From Pseudovirgaria hyperparasitica (Eukaryota; Ascomycota; Dothideomycetes; Acrospermales; Acrospermaceae): a stretch of 64,000 bases of DNA. The notes under the pieces are model-generated. The model ran no database searches and was not told where the DNA came from. It saw nothing but the letters and a program-made list of their open reading frames with translations. Positions 48,576 through 59,328 of the stretch are shown here, piece by piece (position 1 is the stretch's first letter; every line of letters begins with the position of its first letter). The DNA is taken from assembly GCF_010093815.1 (NCBI RefSeq), contig NW_022985567.1:87367-151366 (forward strand), read 5' to 3'. The position numbers and the translations under genes were made by a program.

Positions 48576-50384
48576 TCAAACCTTCTTCGAAACCTCGGAT
48601 GCTATCAATGGTGGCTCCTCCGTCTTTTCAGACGCAACCTGCCGTTGAAGCAGATCCTTGAGAGCGCCCTGACAGTCTAATCGGTCCATAAAGACCTCGA
48701 CAATGCGAAGACCAGAGCCTTCTTGAACCTTTGGGCTCTGTAAGACAGTGGTGAGATCCTCCCATGTTCTTGCGGCAAGGTAATTTTCGGATGCATGCTG
48801 TTCCCCAGCGCCGAATAAGGTCATTGCTGCTCTATGGTTCCAGGGAAATATGTCATTATAGCCCTGTGTACGACCATGTATCACACGTTCGATAGTATAG
48901 CCGTCGTTGTTGATGAGAATTATAATGACATCCAGCTTCTCTTTAATGATTGTACTTAGTTCTTGCACAGTCATTTGAAGACTTCCATCTCCCATAAACA
49001 GCACGGTGCGCTTTCCCTGTGCAGTGTCACGCTGCGCAAGTGCTGCTCCAAGAGTTGCAGGAAGCATGTATCCAATCGACAGCCATGTGATTGCAGAGAA
49101 GAAGCGTGTGCCGGGAGGCAGGACTAAAGCTCGGCCACCGTGAGAGGCCGTTCCGGTCTCAGTAAGGACGATGTCTCCATCTCTGAAAAGGGGGTTGATG
49201 AAACGATAGAAATAGTCTTGGGTTATAGGCCCAGTGAGAGAAGATTTGTCGAGTGTCGTATCTGGCTTAGGAGGTCCTTGAATGCTTTGCAATTTGGACG
49301 GGACAAGCTGCTGCAAGAGCTGGGACAGAATGCGCTTACCGGAAACGTCACGATATGTCTCTGTCCCAACGTGGATGGTCATATCCTGAAAAAGAACTGC
49401 TGACGTCTGATTCGGAATGCACGTAAAACCATTGGTGTTAGTGTCGCTATAATGAGGTCCAAAGACGAGGATTAAGTCTGCAGACTCGAAGTAGGCCTTC
49501 GCACCATCAAGTCCATACTTTCCAGTGTACATCCCATGAACACTAGGCAGCGACTCGTCCACCAGTCCTTTTCCATATGTTGTTGTCCATGTTGGCCAGC
49601 TAGAAGTTTTCACTAGCTCGTCCACTTCACCGAGAACACCCATAGGTCTGCTCTCCCCGTCTATCAAGATCAAGGGGCGTTTTGCGGAGTAGATCCGGTC
49701 CAGGATAGACTGTAAGATCTGAGGTTCTGACGGAGCCTTCAGTGCCTCTGGTGATATGATTTTCTGTGCCAATCTTGTTGAAGACACTTCAACGTCCACC
49801 ATATCATCCGGGATTTCGAGATAGACCGGCCTCGAGTGCAACATGGCCTGCCCGATAATCCAGTCTATCTGTTCTGGTGCCGTCCTTGAATCTCGCAGCT
49901 CCGTTTGTGCAGCTGTAACATGCTTGTGCATTTCTGCAAACCGTCGGTACTCGCCATCTGCAAATGTGTGATGCATCTTCACCCTCTCATCTTGCAATTT
50001 CCGCGATGGTGTCCCACAAATGTGTACCACAGCTGCCCGCTCGGCATACGCCCCAGCTACCCCATTGATAGCAGACAACTCGCCCACTCCGAAGGTCGTG
50101 ATCAAGGCCGAGAGGCCAGCGATCCGTGCATATCCATCGGCAGCATACGCAGCATTCAGCTCGTTGCAGTTTCCGACCCAATGCAGCTTATTTGGTTCTA
50201 CGTAATCGAGGAGTCGAAGGTTGTAATCCCCAGGTACACCAAAGACGGAATGGACTTCGAGCTGATGTAATCGCGTAAACAGATAGTCAGCGAGTTTGAT
50301 GGTCGGTGAGTCTGGCATAGTGACGAGCTTCAGGGGTAAAGTACGATAGTCAAATTGAAGATGTACTGAATCCGACATCTGCAC
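48576..50384 (-). CDS. Thiamine-diphosphate-dependent pyruvate/indolepyruvate decarboxylase family
   Basis: Cytosolic 2-keto-acid decarboxylase. The substrate may be pyruvate (fermentation) or an aromatic or branched-chain keto acid. Single exon, 602 residues. VPGD (Asp53), NCNE (Glu75) and the HH pair (His138, His139) match the catalytic residues of yeast Pdc1. The ThDP/Mg motif starts GDGSLQMT and ends INNDGYTIE, with the conserved Glu. The three TPP-enzyme domains (N, central, C) are all present at normal length. The first ATG adds a 22-residue extension before MPDSP (ATG at 50,318), which aligns better with usual PDC N termini; either start is possible. No introns, unlike its neighbours. 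It is divergent from the DDHD lipase over 257 bp. Confidence 0.9.
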   Translation of the reverse strand: MQMSDSVHLQFDYRTLPLKLVTMPDSPTIKLADYLFTRLHQLEVHSVFGVPGDYNLRLLDYVEPNKLHWVGNCNELNAAYAADGYARIAGLSALITTFGVGELSAINGVAGAYAERAAVVHICGTPSRKLQDERVKMHHTFADGEYRRFAEMHKHVTAAQTELRDSRTAPEQIDWIIGQAMLHSRPVYLEIPDDMVDVEVSSTRLAQKIISPEALKAPSEPQILQSILDRIYSAKRPLILIDGESRPMGVLGEVDELVKTSSWPTWTTTYGKGLVDESLPSVHGMYTGKYGLDGAKAYFESADLILVFGPHYSDTNTNGFTCIPNQTSAVLFQDMTIHVGTETYRDVSGKRILSQLLQQLVPSKLQSIQGPPKPDTTLDKSSLTGPITQDYFYRFINPLFRDGDIVLTETGTASHGGRALVLPPGTRFFSAITWLSIGYMLPATLGAALAQRDTAQGKRTVLFMGDGSLQMTVQELSTIIKEKLDVIIILINNDGYTIERVIHGRTQGYNDIFPWNHRAAMTLFGAGEQHASENYLAARTWEDLTTVLQSPKVQEGSGLRIVEVFMDRLDCQGALKDLLQRQVASEKTEEPPLIASEVSKKV

Positions 50385-50641
50385 TTTGATATACCAAGGT
50401 TTCCCGGCTTCCGTCGGTTCATCATCCGACGTTGATCAGGTGCGTAACTCATACTGCGCAAGACATGATATAAAGTACTCATGTCTACACTTCACTGGGC
50501 AACGCGCTGCTTCCGGGCAGTACGCCGAAAATGTGCCTGCTCCGAAAGCGCTCCCTAGATGTAACGTTATGAGGCCTTAGTCCTGAGGCCAGAAGACCCG
50601 CTACCACGTCACTGGTCACTATCAGATCCTGTCTTGCATGC
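50385..50641. promoter_or_regulatory. Shared divergent promoter region (decarboxylase / DDHD lipase)
   Basis: 257 bp separate the proposed start codons. If the lipase starts instead at the ATG at 50,903, the region is about 520 bp. No named operator seen. Confidence 0.4.
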
Positions 50642-53600
50642 ATGCAGGCATGTAAGAGGGCATGGGCTGACACAAAGCAGCGTAATGTGTTTCCTTTGTG
50701 CTCCTTTGTAACCACCAACAGCTCTTCCTATACCTTCGTTCGCGCAGCCAAGTTGGCTCGACTTCAAGGCTCCTTCACCCGGCCCCTCCGAAACCTGTCG
50801 AAACACCATCTAAGCTCTGCCGTTTACCGACTCGCCGGCCGTATACCCTCAATCTTGGGCGTGGAGATCCCAAAGGCTGGCGCGCGCCGGCAAGCGCATG
50901 AGATGTCTACGCCGGAGAATAAGTCCTATCTTTCGAGTGGGGTGGCCACCTTGTCGCCCTGGGGATCTCGAAGCGGCACACCGATTCTTGGTCAGACAAA
51001 GGAGGATTTGGAGGGAGATTCGAATCTTGGTAAACAAAGAGGTGGTGACCATACTGTGAGCAGTAGACATAGACTGAGCCTACAGAGCTATCCTAGGGAT
51101 ACTCCACCTCTCAACGTGCAGTGGTACCATGCCGTTGATGTACCAAAGAGGAAACCTCGATTTGGTTCAGATGCAAGCGATGCGCCTGAGAAGCTACCAC
51201 TGCCAAAGAAATGGGTTCCATTCTCTAAGGGAGATTCCCGTTCCATAGAGGCTCGGTATCAGAAACTGGCAGAGGAAGCCGAGACCCTCGAAAGAGAGCG
51301 CCTTGCCGGTCATACAAGCCCTTGGCAGAACAGCGTATCTGAAAGTACAGTACCAGTCAACGAAGATTACCTATTCGATGTTAACATTGACAAACGAGAG
51401 CTCGCCCCTGCTTATTGGCTTGGTCCGGTGTACTCCGTCGTCAGAGGTTCGTGGTTCTATCAAGAAGGGACTCGTCAGAGACCATGTGACGAAAATCTGG
51501 CAACACAGCTTGAAGAAGGCTATCTCAAACTAAGGCCTTGGCGATTCACTCCAGAACGGGAGACTCGACCTCTTCCACAACCACGTTCAAGACCGACGTC
51601 CTTGCGAGCAGACGAAGATACGGGTCGAGCATTAAGCCAGCTAAATAGGCACAATTTAACACCAAAGTCGTCCAACGAAACACTCAAACCACAGCCCACA
51701 CCTCCAAGCCCAGATCGACGAGGGGTCGACAAAGAACTAGGAGCCTCTGACCCGTCACCGATGAAGGCACATAGGCTTTTCGGCGCCTATATGAACTCAG
51801 TTGTGACGTACCAAGACGCAAATACTGCTTGGTTGCTAAGCGACACCTTTCTGTCTCAAGTCAGCAGTACCGTCTATCAAAGATTTGCTGGTGGCGGTCA
51901 TTTCGCCGGTATAAAGCTGACTCGCGGGTTCGTGGAGAAAGTGCAGGACACGAAGACCAAAAAACCCAGTGGAACTAATGCATCTCCGTCAGATAGTGAG
52001 GTAAGCGACGCCGAGGACGCCAATATGTCGAAAGACCACCAGGATAGCGAAGACGATACGCAGCCGACGTCGCCTTCAGAGATGCGCCGTAAGACTCTTG
52101 AACGTCAGCTTTCTTCTCTGGCAAATCAAGCAGATCCCGCTCAACAAGAGGAAGAAGTACGACGAAGAGAAGAAAAAGAGATAAGAGACGATTACAAGGA
52201 TGAGGGAGATGATCAGGATCGACCAATTGAGCACTTGTTGCTGTAAGTTCGCTATTGACTTTACGCTGCAGTGTCACTAATCTATGCAGTATCACGCATG
52301 GCATAGGCCAACGTCTGGGCCTCCGATTAGAGAGTGTGAATTTCGTGCATGATGTCAATACACTACGGAAAACCATGAAAGCTGTATATGCAAATTCGCC
52401 TGATTTGCAGTCATTAAACAGCGAGGTCGAGTCCCTCCCAAAGAACAGTCGCGTACAAGTTCTTCCTATATGTTGGCGCCATTTACTTGACTTCCCTAAA
52501 CAGAGCCTGAAGCACAATCGAAAAGAATTTGATCTGGGTGAAGCAGATTCAGAAGAACCCGAATATCCTAACCTTGATGACATTACTATTGAAGGGGTGC
52601 CAGCCGTGCGCAATCTCATAACCGATCTAGCCTTGGATATTCTGCTTTACCAAAGTCCAGCTTACAAGGCACACATATCGAGGATCGTCCTACAAGAGTG
52701 CAATAGAATCCACAAACTATTCAAGCAGAGGCACCCATCTTTTAATGGTAAAGTTAGTCTGGTCGGACATAGCCTTGGTTCGGCGATCATGTTCGATCTC
52801 CTTTGTAAGCAAGAAGAAGACGAACAGTACCCCACAAAGCATCAAAATCGGAATCACCGACACCGTAAAGCAAGAGAAGATGTTTTGAAGTTCGACTTTG
52901 ATGTCGACTCGTTCTACGCTCTTGGAAGTCCGATTGGGCTCTTCCAAATGCTACGAGGTCGCACTGTGGCTGCGAGACAAACGTCCTTTCGCCCAGCTCA
53001 GACTCCAGGAGACCCTATGGATGATCCTTTCATGGCATCATCGCCAGCCGTGGAGAGCTTCGATCTCGTTGTATCATCGCCGAAATGTCAAGCAATATAC
53101 AACAGTAAGCATATGCCCATCACCCTCGTTCTGACCCAATATGACAATGGCAGGCAAAACTAACAGATCGACAGTCTTTCATCCTACAGATCCAATCAGT
53201 TACCGAATCGAACCACTTATCTCACCAGCCATGTCTACGTTGAAGCCACAGCCCCTACCGTACACTAAGAGGGGAATTTTCGGGGCGCCTGTCGGTGGCG
53301 GTCTCAGTGGTATCGGCCAGAGAGTTGGGGCGAGTGTGTCTGGCTTCTTCTCAAACTTCGGCACTGGAATTGCTAGCAGCCTCCTCAATCGCAGCCTTGG
53401 CTATTCTGGAGATGATGGAAAAGGAGCTCAGAGCGCGAAACAGCTTTCACGTGCACCGCCTTCTATGGCTGCAGCCAATCGTGGCAGGTCCTCCTCATCT
53501 GCCCTATCAACAGGTGACGGTAGCTCTCAGTCAAATGGAGAAACACAGCGCCGGCTGACTTTGAGTACCGGAGAAATTGGCGAGCACCCCGCGACTTTGA

Positions 53601-53959
53601 TAGACTCTGAACTGGAAACCTTGTATGCCGGCTTCCAGAAGAGGCGGAAGAGTCAGCAGGAGGAAGACAGGGAGCTCGATGAGCAGAGTGCAGAATGGGC
53701 AGAGCTTGAGGAGCGAAGCCGGAAGTTACGAAGAGAGGAGGCCAAAGTACGAGCGTTGAATCCCAACGGGCGCGTAGATTACTCCATCCAGGAAGGAGCA
53801 TTTGACATTTCGCTCATAGCAAGTATCGCCAGCCATCTCTCATACTGGGCCGACGAAGATGTCTCACACTTTACACTGTCCCAGTTGTTATCGAGACAGC
53901 GGGTCTTGAAGCAGAAAGTAGAGGGGAACAAAGACCCAAGGCAGTCGGACAAAGCATAG
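50642..53959 (+). CDS. DDHD-domain phospholipase (PA-PLA1-like, yeast Ddl1 type)
   Basis: Intracellular phospholipase A1 family acting on phosphatidic acid and other phospholipids; yeast Ddl1 is mitochondrial. Exons 50642-52242, 52290-53104 and 53175-53959 give 1066 residues. The lipase motif GHSLG places the nucleophile Ser at 695. THGIGQ follows intron 1. Splicing intron 2 (CTAAC branch point, acceptor at 53,174) recreates YNIFHPTDPISYR, the start of the DDHD domain, and a DDHD-like YWADEDV occurs near the end. The first 87 residues before MSTPEN are Arg/Leu/Ser-rich and low in acid, like a mitochondrial presequence, so I keep the upstream ATG. Between the N-terminal and lipase parts there is a long charged disordered stretch (about 430-530). 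Confidence 0.9.
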
Positions 53960-54262
53960 CTGGGAGTAGCAAGGGGGTTATAGACCTAATGTAGCATCTT
54001 GGATACATGTGAGAGTTACACCTCAGAGGTAATTACCTCATATTGGTAGTAGTGCATCTCGAGACTATGTCTATGTTACTGGATAGAACTAAGTAGAGTA
54101 GGGAAACAAAGGAGTTGCAGCCCTGGAGGTGAGGGGGTGGCATGACGCAATTCTGTGGAGATGTTTGCCCTCCTACGCCACTTGTAGAGATATTCTACAA
54201 CAGCACCCATTCTCTGAACCTTTCCAATCATAACCATAAAGAATTGGACAGCAAATTATAAG
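53960..54262. other. Intergenic region, no gene supported
   Basis: About 300 bp between co-oriented genes. Nothing recognisable beyond presumed UTR and promoter sequence. Confidence 0.6.
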
Positions 54263-55552
54263 ATGCCAGCAACTAAAGTATTCCTGTGAGCTTCGCATAT
54301 AAGATTATTTTTGGGCCAAACCCTCACACTACTTTAGGACAGGCATCACAGGCTACATTGGCGGAGACATCTTCCACGTCCTTCACGACAAACACCCGGA
54401 TTGGACATACAGCGTCCTCGTCAGATCGCAGGACAAGGCTGATAAGATCAAAGCAGCTTTCCCAGATGTGCGAACCGTGTTGGGCGACCTGGACAATTCC
54501 GCGATCCTGACCGAGGAGAGCTCCGGCGCCAATATCGTTATTCGTAATTAACACAGTCCTATGCTCGACAACGCACTTTTGCTGACAAGTCATCCAATAC
54601 AGATACAGCCGATGCATCCGACCACGCAGGTGCCGCCAGAGCCATTGCAGAGGGCATCCTGAAGGGCCACAGCAGTGAGAACCCAGGCTACTATCTTCAC
54701 ACCTCCGGCACAGGCATCCTCACATACACCGACTCCGAAGCCGACCGCTACGGCGAGCCCACCGACAAGATCTACGACGACTGGGAAAACGTCGACGAGC
54801 TGACCCATCTCCACGATTCCGCTTTCCACCGGGACGTCGACAAGATTGTCCTCGACGCAGGCATCCGCCACGCAGACGTTGTCAAGACGGCAATCGTATG
54901 CCCACCGACCATCTACGGTGAGTTTTTTTAGCTTCCGCAACACAAAGACACTTTGAAATTCGCTTCCATCAGTTTCCTTTCTGGTCATCATCATCAAATA
55001 TGAAACATCCTGACTGAACAAAACAAATCAGGGGCTGGCCGCGGACCCATCTCGTCGCGCAGCCGGCAGGTCCCCGAACTCGCAAAATGCACACTCAAGC
55101 TGCACAAAGCGCCCGTTGTCGGCTCTGGCAAGGCCACGTGGAACAATGTACACATTCACGACCTCTCGGAGCTGTACCTCCTGCTCGCCGAGGCCGCAGC
55201 ATCGTCAGACAACAAGCACAACGACCACGCACAGCTATGGGGTGCCAAAGGCTACTTCCTTGCCGAGAACGGCGAGCACGTATGGGGCGAGCTAGCGAGA
55301 GAGATAGCGACCGTGGCGGTGCAGAAGGGATACATCCCGGCGCCGGCGCAGACGCGCGCGATGGGCAAGGATGAGGCATGGGAGACGGCTGATTTCCAGG
55401 CGTTGAGTTGGGGCTTGAATTCGAGGGCGAAGGCGAAGAGGGCGAGGGAAGTATTGGGATGGGCGCCGAAAGCGCCTGCGTTGGTGGATGAGGTTCCTGA
55501 TATTGTTGATGTGGAGTATCAGCTCTTGCAAGAGAACCAGAAGAAAGGGTGA
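54263..55552 (+). CDS. NAD(P)-dependent epimerase/dehydratase-like (extended SDR) protein
   Basis: Rossmann-fold oxidoreductase of unknown substrate, probably cytosolic. Exons are a 23-nt first exon 54263-54285, then 54338-54543, 54603-54917 and 55032-55552, giving 354 residues. Splicing intron 1 forms the nucleotide-binding glycine motif TGITGYIGGD at about 9-18. Intron 2 splicing recreates NIVIHTADASDH, typical of this family after beta-4. The C-terminal half ends ALSWGLNSRAKAKRAREVLGWAP, the usual epimerase-like close. A canonical YxxxK is not obvious, so it may be an atypical SDR similar to yeast YLL056C. The gene runs convergent to deuterolysin with 250 bp between stop codons. Confidence 0.87.
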
Positions 55553-55802
55553 TTGAGAATGACTTGGCGCTGTTGTGGTGTTGGGAAGAAGGTTGCGATT
55601 GTAAGGGGTACTACGGGTCAGGGTTGATATATACAAGTCAGGGGGCGACAGCTTATAGACATTAGGTACAATAGCACACTGTGCTAGTACTGTGAACGTC
55701 TCCTGGGAACATAGAGTCCGGCTACTATGTGGTCTCCATATCTGCGTCTTTTGTCCCTTCGATCACAAATCCTGCCCAGCTCATCGTCCGTACTTTTTTA
55801 GT

Positions 55803-56951
55803 TTAGCAGCTGACATGGATCGCTGTTATTAAAAAAAACTGTTAGTATACGTAATGACAACGTAGAATCAAGGAATCTACTGACCGCTGGCAAAATGTGT
55901 ATAAGTATCCGCATGATTGAGGTTCTTGTCCGCAGGCAAGCTCTTCACAAAGTCATACCCATATCCATTGTAATCGTCAGTCCCCTTGACAACCCCCAGA
56001 TGTGTCGACTCATGCAGCAACGACCCGGCGCGATCCTGAACCCGGCACTCGGACGAGAGCGCAGGCGCCTGGTCGAAGAAATAGTCGCAGAACACAATGT
56101 AGTTTGTGTCCGTTTGTGTATAGCCAAGATTGCCATTACATACGTGGTCCACATCGGAGCAGTATATCTTCGAGGACCCGCTCGCCATACTGTCACACTG
56201 CTCCGCGACCCGGCCGAGCACGTCCTGCACCGTCTTGACCGTGGACGCGCTGGCCGACTTGAAGAATTCCTCCATCTTGTCGGGCCTGCTGCCCGCGGCC
56301 TTCTGCGCGGCGATCGCCAGGGCACGGCTGTCTTCGAGCGCGGCGCGTATGATTTCCAGCCTGCTGCCGGTGCAGTCGGACTGGATGAGAGTGCGCTTCT
56401 CGCGCAGCTTGGCGTGAGCGGCCGCAGCGACGGAGCCGTCAACGTTGGTTGTGATTCTGTTTGTGGCAAACGGGACGATGTTGCCTAGCTGGTCGACGAA
56501 TGCGCCCTGGGCGACGACGTCAAAGGGCCCGCCTGCGGTGAGGTTGTGCGTGTGCGCAACGTCGAATGTCTTCTCGATGGTCTGGCCTGGGGCTATGGCC
56601 TGGTAGGCGTGCTCGGAGATGTTGTTGGAGGTAGCGATCATGAAACGCAGGCCATGAAAGGGGATCTTATCGCCTGTGGGAAGGGAGGTTAGTATCAGAG
56701 AGAGTGTCAGGACGGATACTATGCGTACCTCCTTGGAAGACATCGACTTTCTCGACAGGGGTGTCGTCGAGAATTGTTCCTGTCTTGAAAAGCTTGAGAT
56801 CCGTCGCACCGGTGTTGGTCAAGGAGGCCTTGATGCCAGAATTGCCCGTGGGCTCGAGTGTCACTTCTAGAGGAGTGTTACGGCTGGCGAGGTCAACAGA
56901 CGCTGCGCTTACCAGAGCAGCAGCGACCGGAATGGCAGCGAAGAAACGCAT
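55803..56951 (-). CDS. Deuterolysin (neutral protease 2, M35 metalloprotease)
   Basis: Secreted zinc metallo-endopeptidase made as a prepro-enzyme. Exons 56951-56729, 56673-55885 and 55822-55803 give 343 residues. The signal peptide begins MRFFAAIPVAAALVSAAS. A propeptide follows to about residue 170. The aspzincin motif is HESTH at 295-299, with the downstream GTDDYNGYG carrying the third zinc-ligand Asp. The last exon is only 20 nt; splicing it in gives the C terminus YTHFASAIHVSC, which matches the AI...C ending of deuterolysins and supplies the terminal Cys for a conserved disulfide. Reading through instead stops after FASGQ and loses that Cys. Length matches the family (about 350). Confidence 0.92.
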
Positions 56952-57825
56952 GGCTATTTGAACTAGACGGAGTGGTGACCTGTTTCTTCTCGAACTGCGC
57001 AATTCTTGGAGCCTGGTCTCGCCGTCAACATGCTCCAGCCGGTCTCCTTATATGCATCGTGGTGGAAAGGCCTGTGCCGAAGGCTCTAGTAACACTTGAT
57101 ATTGAGGGGGTACACGCCCTGCTGGGCTCTCAATCACTATCTGCTCAGTGCTGTACGGCCCCAGGGAATACCATCTACAACGCTACCCAACAGACGGGAG
57201 GGCAGGGTTTAGCCAAGATATCAAAGGGATAGCAGAGTCCCTTTGCTATGGCTCAATTAGATATGAGAGAAGTGGAGCTTCGAAATCATAAATACGTCGT
57301 TTCGCACTTCCATCGTATCTTCGGAACTTGTCAAACTGTTACACTGTTTGTTTCGCTGCGGCAAGTCCGAACATATCCGGTTGCCCAATCTCGCCGATTC
57401 GGCAGATTGAGATGAGAGATGCGGGCCGTTGTCTTGTCCGATGAAACAGATTACTACCCCAGTTGGGCACTCTTGGCATTTTCGTTCTGGAAAGTCTTGG
57501 TACATCTTGGCCTGCCCAGGTTCTCTCGCGTACCGTTGGAAGGCTTGAATGATTAAGGTTGGGCTTGGCAACATTTATCATGAACATTCTGACCACTTCG
57601 TTTCTAGTGTATCAACAATATAGAAAGAACATCGTCACCATGAGAAACTATTGCATCCATTGCACTACCTAGACTATGAACCTTGCCATTTAAGCAAAGA
57701 CCTAATCTATGCTAACATTCAAAAATCCCAAATCTCCCCCTCCCTTAATAGCCCTTTCTCCAGCACGTTCCCTCAGATATATTACTTCCTACCCACGTTT
57801 CATGTTTCGCTCAGGCCAGGGCTGG
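56952..57825. other. Intergenic region, no gene supported
   Basis: About 870 bp upstream of the deuterolysin gene. Short open frames on both strands, none convincing. Confidence 0.55.
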
Positions 57826-58119
57826 CTATCGAACCTTTCTTTTACGCCGTGCTAGCTGAGTGTTTAGGTCATTGCCTGAGCTGGCGAGCTGCTTTTGACG
57901 GGCTTGGTATTCGTCGTGCGTTACCCAAAAATCTATTTTCTTTTGAGTTGAGGTGGGTCGGGTGGGAGAGGTCTGCGCGGCTGGCTCCTGAGTGTTCTCG
58001 TTGTTCTTTTCGTTGTTGTCGTTATTGGCTGGGGAAGGTGATGAGGTTTGCGAAGTCTCGGTCTCGGTCGGTGGGAGACTTTGCTCGGTTTTTGATGCAG
58101 GGTCATTGTTGACGTCCAT
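57826..58119 (-). CDS. Small hypothetical protein, 97 residues
   Basis: Single-exon ATG frame. The first 60 residues are Asn/Thr/Ser/Pro/Glu-rich and look disordered. The last 37 have a structured-looking segment (KKIDFWVTHDEYQARQKQL) and a basic tail ending RRKRKVR. No signal peptide or membrane segment. I do not recognise it. The non-repetitive C-terminal part suggests a real short gene, but it could be chance. Confidence 0.4.
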   Translation of the reverse strand: MDVNNDPASKTEQSLPPTETETSQTSSPSPANNDNNEKNNENTQEPAAQTSPTRPTSTQKKIDFWVTHDEYQARQKQLASSGNDLNTQLARRKRKVR

Positions 58120-58819
58120 TTCTTTTCTGTGGAATTATGATAGTTCACGGGTTGGGTTCGCAGACTTTCTGAGTACTTTGCAAGTCGAATGCACCTTTCC
58201 AATTGTACTTTATATACCCAGTCTCGCATCTGTCCAGTGTGAAGGAAGGGCTATACAATGCTGCCAATGGTGCCGGCGATACACAATGCTAGCAATGGCG
58301 CCGGCGATACACAATGTTGTGTCTCTCTTCAGCGTCAGGAGGACTATGTAACGCTTGTTGCTTTGAACGCGTAATTGGACAACGTGGTATCCACCCTATC
58401 CCATCGTCACTCATCACTACTGTTACTGAGTGAGACTGTAGTATCACATCAGAGGCTGCACTCGCAGCAAGGTATTGTATCAGGAAAATTCCACGGCAAT
58501 TGGCGAGATAAACAGGTGGATATAGTACAGACGTGCGAGTCCAGAATTCAAGTCCGATACGACCTCATAGAAGTATCTCCCAAATCTCCTGAAAATCCGT
58601 CTTAGTAGTGTGTACAAAGTATGATGATGATGCCAGTTTCGTCATGGTCATTCGGTCATAATCCGGTGCTCCCTCTTCGAAAGTGTTTGATAGGCCCAAC
58701 ACCATAGATCCCGTATGAACAAATCGTCCCTTTCCGAATCTCCCCAACGCCAACGCGAAGGCCAATCTTCGATGAGCCCCATTTCAAAATAACGCACTCG
58801 AACTTGTCTTGCTCTCAAA
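58120..58819. other. Intergenic region with a short direct repeat
   Basis: About 700 bp. Includes a 26-28-bp direct repeat at 58,253-58,306 (ATACACAATGCTAGCAATGG-type unit) with a partial third copy from 58,307. No gene supported. Confidence 0.6.
58253..58318. repeat. Short direct repeat, about 27-bp units
   Basis: Unit 1 is at 58,253-58,278 and unit 2 at 58,279-58,306, both ending GCCGGCG. A truncated third copy begins ATACACAATG at 58,307. Confidence 0.75.
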
Positions 58820-59328
58820 TCATGCCTTCCTAGACCGCGCAGACCCGGAGGCAGACGAAGAGCCAGTACTGCGGGATCCTGTTAGTCGCGACACATTACC
58901 AAATTCACCACCATGTGTATTCGGACTTACGACGCCTTCTGCTCCTTCGTCAACTTCTTCCCTGCTGACTTGTCGTCCTGCATCCAGCCCATGACGGGGC
59001 TCTTGTACGCCGGAAACGAGGCATTATTCCACACGTTGACAAGCACATTCTGCGTCTTGTCCGCATAGTCCTCGTCCCGCACCTCCTTGACGCCGACCTT
59101 CATGCCGTCCTTTGTGAAGGTGACGTTTTTCTTCTCCATGTTCTTCAGGCCCTTGTCTTTGAGGTCGTTGGCGTAGAGGTACATCTGGTAAAATGAATGT
59201 TAGCTCTTTCTCTGCAAGAGAAGAGACAGTAAGAGAAAGAAAGGACGGACCTGGTAGCCAACATAGGCCATCGCTCCGATAACACCGAAGAGAATGACGA
59301 GCGGTATCAGTCTCCAAAAGGCACCCAT
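58820..59328 (-). CDS. Small single-pass membrane protein of unknown function
   Basis: Three exons on the minus strand, 59328-59251, 59184-58931 and 58868-58820, give 126 residues. An N-terminal hydrophobic helix (about 5-27, LIPLVILFGVIGAMAYVGY) is followed by a soluble region with KNVTFTKDGMKVGVKEV (about 46-62) and NVLVNVWNNASFP (about 74-86). The tail is Ser/Gly/Ala/Arg-rich. Exon 3 is supported by a GTAAGT donor, a CTAAC branch point and an acceptor 12 nt after it; reading through instead stops at once after QKAS. The pattern looks like a conserved fungal protein, but I cannot name a family or a role. The N terminus may be an uncleaved signal anchor for ER or mitochondria. Confidence 0.72.
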
